A stretch of 64,000 nucleotides of DNA, taken from Crotophaga sulcirostris. Taxonomy: Eukaryota > Chordata > Aves > Cuculiformes > Crotophagidae. The DNA lies in NCBI GenBank assembly GCA_013397455.1, contig VYZB01000118.1, positions 379,755 through 443,754 on the forward strand, written 5' to 3'. The position numbers were made by a program, and so were the translations under genes. This document shows positions 62,100 to 64,000 of this stretch, piece by piece (position 1 is the first letter of the stretch; every line of letters starts with the position of its first letter). The notes below the pieces were generated by a model. It saw nothing but the letters and a program-made list of their open reading frames with translations, did not search any database and was not told the origin of the DNA.

Positions 62100-62960
62100 T
62101 ATTTTCCATTCTTATTTTATGTAACTTTGAATATATTATTGTATCCCCTCTCAGCCTTTTTCTTTTATTTAGGTTTAATAGTTTCACTTTTTTCAGTAGG
62201 TAGGTCATGTTTTGTAGAACTGGATTGGTTTCTTTGCTCTATTGCAGGCATAGACTACATAGACTGGTCCCCGGGTCCCTTTCTTTCTTAAAAGACAGGT
62301 CTCATAAGAGAACTCTGTTCTGAGTTCAGCTGAGCTGAGCAGAGAGGAAATATTTCTTTTCTTACTCGGTAAACTATCCTCATATTTATTCATTCTACTA
62401 TGCAGTTTGCATTCTCTTCAATGGTTTGGTATTACTGTCTTTTGTTTAGTTTCTGATCCACAAATGAGCAGATATTTTTCCGAAGAAATGCTACCAGCCT
62501 GTATTTGTGCATTTGACCATCTTGCATTTACCTTCATAGAAATTAATTTTATGTTTTCCAGATCTTCTCTAAAATTTGTTCAGGCTTTTTTTTTTTTTTC
62601 CAAATTCTAACCCTGTCCTCAGCATTTCTTCTTTCAGTTTGGAGTCATTTGTAAATATAATGAGACCATTTTGAATTCCATCAGCAAGATTGCTAATGAA
62701 AATACCAAAGGGTGTCATATCTTCAGAATGTTACTTGACACATTTTTCTATATGAAAGCTAATTGTTCAATTCCATTTGTCCTCCCTTTTCAACACCTAT
62801 GCTATGACATTTACCAATGTTCCAGTACCTCATCTTTCTCAAAAATATTTTGATTATGAAGCTTTTTCAGATGTTTCAGATATCGTTTTCAGTATTCCAA
62901 AGAAAAATCCACAAAAAGTAGGTCCATCCAAGTCTCTGAAGAAATTCAAGAATTACATGT
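62100..62960 (-). mobile_element. Ancient CR1/L3-like LINE relic, 3' half
   Basis: Blocks in order for a minus-strand copy: 'gtatcccctctcagcctttt' (62142) and 'taggtaggtcatgttttgta' (62197). Then 'ctaccagcctgtatttgtgc' (62490) with 'atcttgcatttaccttcata' (62519), and 'tccagatcttctctaaaatt' (62558). Last are 'aaccctgtcctcagcat' (62609), 'ggagtcatttgtaaatataa' (62641) and 'atcagcaagattgctaatga' (62680). They represent the 3' untranslated end, the C-terminal region and the catalytic region of an amniote CR1/L3. The coding frame is lost. The match fades after about 62710 and the right edge is approximate. Confidence 0.7.
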
Positions 62961-64000
62961 CTGTACCACTTACAATTTCTTTTTTTTTTTTTGTTTAATT
63001 TGAATACATGACATGCGAAAGTTCTAGAAGGTAACTTTTTACCTTACTCTAAAATAACTCATGTTACCTAACTGTAAGCATTATGACAGCATTCAAAAAA
63101 TTGTTTGAAACAAATAATGAATCTTGGAACTGTAAAATACCTGCATGAATAGAGATTTCATTCAACAAGTTTAAACCACCATTATTCAGCTCAGTTGTCT
63201 GCCTAACACATGTAATGCAGCTCCTCCATTACATAAACCCTATTATTTAACATAAAATACAAGCTTCATATAAAGACTTTTAATTCCTTCGTGAACTTTC
63301 CTGGAAATACTGGAACACGATAAGATATGATGTAACTGAACCTAAGTTAATTCAGGAAAAGAAAAAATATGTCTCCAACCTATTAGGAAGATATTGTAAA
63401 ACTGGTCAGCAAAACAGTAGGTAAACAGGAACTGACAGTTATAATTTACTTTTATTCAGAAATGCTGCAATCAAACTCCTCATAAAAAGCTATGTGGAAA
63501 TACAGATATTTTGGGATAAGAGGCCAACTAATGTTATGGATTGGATACCGACAAAATGAACAGTGTTTTCTAAACATGGAAATATAAAATACAGAGTTTG
63601 TTAAATGGTGCAATTTAGAACTGTTTTTAGTGTTCATTAATGGTCTGGAAACAGGATGAATAGGGAAAATGAATGAAACAAACATAACTGAATACTGGCT
63701 GCTTTAACAACCAGTAATATTCTCTGGGTTTTTTCTTTAATTTCAGTCATAACGTTAGCCATTTTTTGAGCTTGACTTTCAAGAGAAGATCATAAAAGCT
63801 ACACTTCTAAATAATTGTATTTCACAGCAAGTCCAATGCTATTGTTCCTTCTCATAAACAAGTTTTTATACACACGCTGAAAGCAGAAATTGGTTTACAA
63901 GAACGGAAACTACTTCAGGTGTCAATGTGTGTTGACCCCTGAGGCATCTTCTCTCAGTTTGTCTTGTTGCCCTGTTTTGCATGAGGACCCTTGCTTCCCA
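62961..64000. other. Gene-free AT-rich interval to window end
   Basis: A T12 run lies at about 62980-62992. No gene or repeat family was recognised. Confidence 0.55.

Noticed and set aside
1..64000. tRNA, rRNA, CRISPR arrays, bacterial operons or phage-like modules
   Set aside because: I saw none. The sequence has the character of vertebrate non-coding DNA. tRNAs are hard to find by eye, so tRNAscan-SE would be needed to exclude one fully.

Overview
The window looks like nuclear DNA from a bird. The evidence is at least five recognisable copies of the CR1 non-LTR retrotransposon of avian type, LTR fragments that match avian endogenous-retrovirus LTRs as I remember them, and an AT-rich, gene-poor background. 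I cannot assign an order or species. I found no protein-coding gene, tRNA, rRNA or CRISPR array that I can support. All open reading frames are short (longest 157 codons) and either fall in repeats or have no recognisable domain. The region behaves like a gene desert or a very long intron.

Layout. 0-14 kb is the repeat-dense part: a minus-strand LTR (195-741), a plus-strand CR1 (about 1873-3362), a minus-strand CR1 (about 4225-5600) that has lost its reverse transcriptase and carries an LTR fragment inside its endonuclease, and a third LTR of the same family (9636-10065). The most distinctive feature follows: a tandem array of twelve diverged units of about 170 bp (11733-13745). Nearly every unit carries a short TTAGGG-like telomeric tract at the same internal position. 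14-31 kb holds further CR1 fragments (17360-17925, 20565-21400, 25585-26240), a GC-rich ERV/LTR-like fragment (19740-20340) and a 529-bp GC-rich insert bounded by imperfect inverted repeats (30485-31013).

31-50 kb contains very old minus-strand CR1/L3-like relics (34070-36000 and 47970-49180), a MIR-like SINE core (36605-36715) and two CR1 3' ends (38490-38620 and 39500-39876). 50-64 kb is mostly unique AT-rich sequence with a nearly full-length solo LTR (60605-61246) that keeps a TATA box and a poly(A) signal, and one more ancient CR1 relic (62100-62960). Microsatellites occur at 8105, 24866, 58010 and 61040. Two runs of N mark assembly gaps.

No genes work together here in any sense I can show. 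The sequence records layers of retrotransposition: amniote-age CR1/L3 and MIR relics, then younger CR1 copies, then LTR insertions (one nested in a CR1), plus a local satellite-like expansion built around telomere-like motifs. The telomere-motif array and the GC-rich insert with inverted ends are the two items I could not assign to a family. Family assignments rest on recognition by eye and recalled consensus features, without a database search.
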